From contig PBWY01000017.1 in NCBI GenBank assembly GCA_002727395.1, positions 9,025 through 17,289 of the forward strand: 8,265 nt of DNA, given 5' to 3'. The DNA is from Rhodospirillales bacterium. Lineage in GTDB: Bacteria > Pseudomonadota > Alphaproteobacteria > MPNO01 > UBA2964. Of this stretch, positions 7,295-8,265 are shown piece after piece. Position 1 is the first letter of the stretch. Each line of letters starts with the position of its first letter. A program made the translations under genes and the position numbers. The notes under the pieces were generated by a model. That model saw nothing but the letters and a program-made list of their open reading frames with translations, ran no database searches and was not told the origin of the DNA.

Positions 7295-8091
7295 GGCGAA
7301 ACATCACCTTTGGAAACTGCCAATGACAAAGCAAAAAAAGGAACCGCCCCAAGAAATCCATCCATCCGATCGAGTAACCCGCCATGACCCGGGATTAGTT
7401 TTCCAGAGTCCTTAACACCAAAGCGTCTTTTAACTTTGGACACGCTTAAATCCCCCAACTGTGCCAGTAAAGCTGTGCCGGCCCCTAAAATAGGTAATAT
7501 CAACCAATTCTTACTATCTGATATGCCGTAAGACCATAAAAAGCCAAGTAATACCGCACAAGAAACTCCAGACAATAAACCAGACCAAGTTTTATTTGGA
7601 CTAATATTCGGCGCAAGTTTTGGGCCTTTAAAAGAACGACCAAATAAAAATGCAAATATATCAGTTGTCCAAATGGTTAAAATTAACCAAAAAACAATCT
7701 CCAACCCCATTCCGTTTATTTCTCGGAGCCAAATAAGCCCTATACCGGTAGAGCCGATCAATAACATTCCCATAAGCATCCAGTTTTGAAAACGACCTTT
7801 TAATGGGGTATTAAGCCTTGATAACAAAGCCAGAAGGCCGGTCCATAGGACCATTAAAATTACACTGATCAGCACATCGAAAAAATGGGAAAACATTACC
7901 GTTAGAAATGTTGCAACAACACAGACGATAGCCGTAAAGTCGAACTTATCCGCTTTACAAAGTTGACGCCATTCATACGACATTGCCGCCATAAGTGCCG
8001 CTATAAATAATACAAATAACAGGTCACCAATATAAACCACTCCAAGGAAAAATGGGGCCAAAATTACTGCTGAAATAATTCGAGATTTCAA
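7285..8091 (-). CDS. cdsA: Phosphatidate cytidylyltransferase (CDP-diacylglycerol synthase)
   Basis: CdsA makes CDP-diacylglycerol from phosphatidate and CTP in the inner membrane, the branch point for all phospholipid head groups. The 268-residue product has about eight hydrophobic segments (roughly 6-20, 22-36, 53-67, 72-90, 105-122, 131-150, 171-188 and 195-213, with a further one near 246-258). The family signature runs from S218 to D244 and contains SKVKRRFGVKDSG, then IPGHGGLLDRMD with the conserved KD and the final D-x-x-D metal and nucleotide residues. The E. coli protein is 285 residues, so this is slightly short, ending soon after the last helix. Translation must start at TTG (8089-8091). 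The typical RIISAVILAPF N-terminus begins four residues later, a stop lies seven codons upstream, and no ATG occurs before residue 34. A weak GGTG lies 5 bases upstream of it. It begins 18 bases after the uppS stop. Confidence 0.96.
   Translation of the reverse strand: MKSRIISAVILAPFFLGVVYIGDLLFVLFIAALMAAMSYEWRQLCKADKFDFTAIVCVVATFLTVMFSHFFDVLISVILMVLWTGLLALLSRLNTPLKGRFQNWMLMGMLLIGSTGIGLIWLREINGMGLEIVFWLILTIWTTDIFAFLFGRSFKGPKLAPNISPNKTWSGLLSGVSCAVLLGFLWSYGISDSKNWLILPILGAGTALLAQLGDLSVSKVKRRFGVKDSGKLIPGHGGLLDRMDGFLGAVPFFALSLAVSKGDVSPWI
7303..7310 (-). promoter_or_regulatory. Ribosome binding site deciding the dxr start
   Basis: AAGGTGAT lies inside the end of cdsA; its GGTGA core is 9 bases from the ATG at 7292-7294. 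It favours this start over the second in-frame ATG at 7277-7279, whose nearest AGGA is only 3 bases away. Confidence 0.7.
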
Positions 8092-8109
8092 AACGACACC
8101 AAGAAGTCT

Positions 8110-8265
8110 CTAAACCGTAGAACCATAACGTCTATCGCGACGATTGAACTCATTTAACGCATCTTTCAAATTTTCAATTGAAAAATCTGGCCAAAGGGTA
8201 TCTATAAATACTAGTTCAGCATAAGCACTTTGCCATAAAAGAAAATTACTAATACGCTGCTCACC
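8110..8265 (-). CDS. uppS: Isoprenyl transferase, undecaprenyl diphosphate synthase (C-terminal 51 residues only)
   Basis: This is the 3' end of a cis-prenyltransferase gene whose 5' part lies beyond the window. The enzyme adds isopentenyl units to farnesyl diphosphate to form undecaprenyl diphosphate, the lipid carrier for peptidoglycan and other surface glycans. The reading frame opens with [12 protein letters not shown], the strongly conserved family block. Relative to E. coli UppS, the fourth and sixth visible residues are Arg200 and Ser202, which bind the diphosphate, and the Glu of AYAEL is Glu213, a magnesium ligand. DTLWPDF and NRRDRRYG, the usual C-terminal ending, follow before the TAG at 8110-8112. 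The tail is a few residues shorter than in E. coli. Being first in cdsA's direction of transcription fits the frr-uppS-cdsA order, so frr is expected just outside. Confidence 0.96.
   Translation of the reverse strand, partial: GEQRISNFLLWQSAYAELVFIDTLWPDFSIENLKDALNEFNRRDRRYGSTV

Noticed and set aside
1..8265. Mobile elements, CRISPR arrays, tRNAs, riboswitches or a foreign island
   Set aside because: The region is continuous conserved coding sequence. I saw no terminal repeats, regularly spaced repeats, structured spacers or clear shift in base composition.

Overview
The window is a single block of nine densely packed genes, all read from the minus strand, so transcription runs from high to low coordinates. 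In the order of transcription they are uppS (3' end only), cdsA, dxr, rseP, bamA, a skp/ompH-type chaperone gene, lpxD, fabZ and lpxA (3' end cut off by the window edge). About 99% of the bases are coding. The longest gap is 18 bases, and there is no stretch of 300 bases without a gene. I see no tRNA, rRNA, mobile element, CRISPR array, origin or convincing terminator. The open frames on the plus strand are shadows of these genes.

The organism is a Gram-negative (LPS-making) bacterium, most likely an AT-rich alphaproteobacterium. The main argument is gene order: dxr sits between cdsA and rseP, the usual alphaproteobacterial arrangement, whereas Escherichia coli has dxr upstream of uppS. The RseP-type protease is short with room for only one PDZ domain, and the LpxD and LpxA sequences look alphaproteobacterial to me, which agrees. 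Genus cannot be decided from this window.

Region by region: 8110-8265 is the end of undecaprenyl diphosphate synthase. 7285-8091 is CDP-diacylglycerol synthase, with a TTG start. 6092-7294 is DXP reductoisomerase of the MEP isoprenoid pathway. 4967-6091 is an M50 intramembrane zinc protease. 2670-4970 is BamA, the core of the outer-membrane protein insertion machine. 2098-2661 is a small, very basic periplasmic chaperone. 1064-2095, 604-1071 and 1-599 are LpxD, FabZ and LpxA.

The genes form one cell-envelope supply line. Dxr and UppS make isoprenoid units and the C55 lipid carrier. CdsA makes the phospholipid precursor. RseP links envelope stress to the cytoplasm or handles membrane peptides. 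Skp and BamA deliver and insert outer-membrane proteins. FabZ, LpxA and LpxD make and attach the acyl chains of lipid A. Neighbouring genes overlap by 4, 8 or 10 bases, abut exactly, or are separated by 2-18 bases, which points to one transcript with translational coupling.

This is a conserved housekeeping region. I looked for an undescribed system and found none; the findings listed are small and mostly concern start sites, sequence variants and gene packing.
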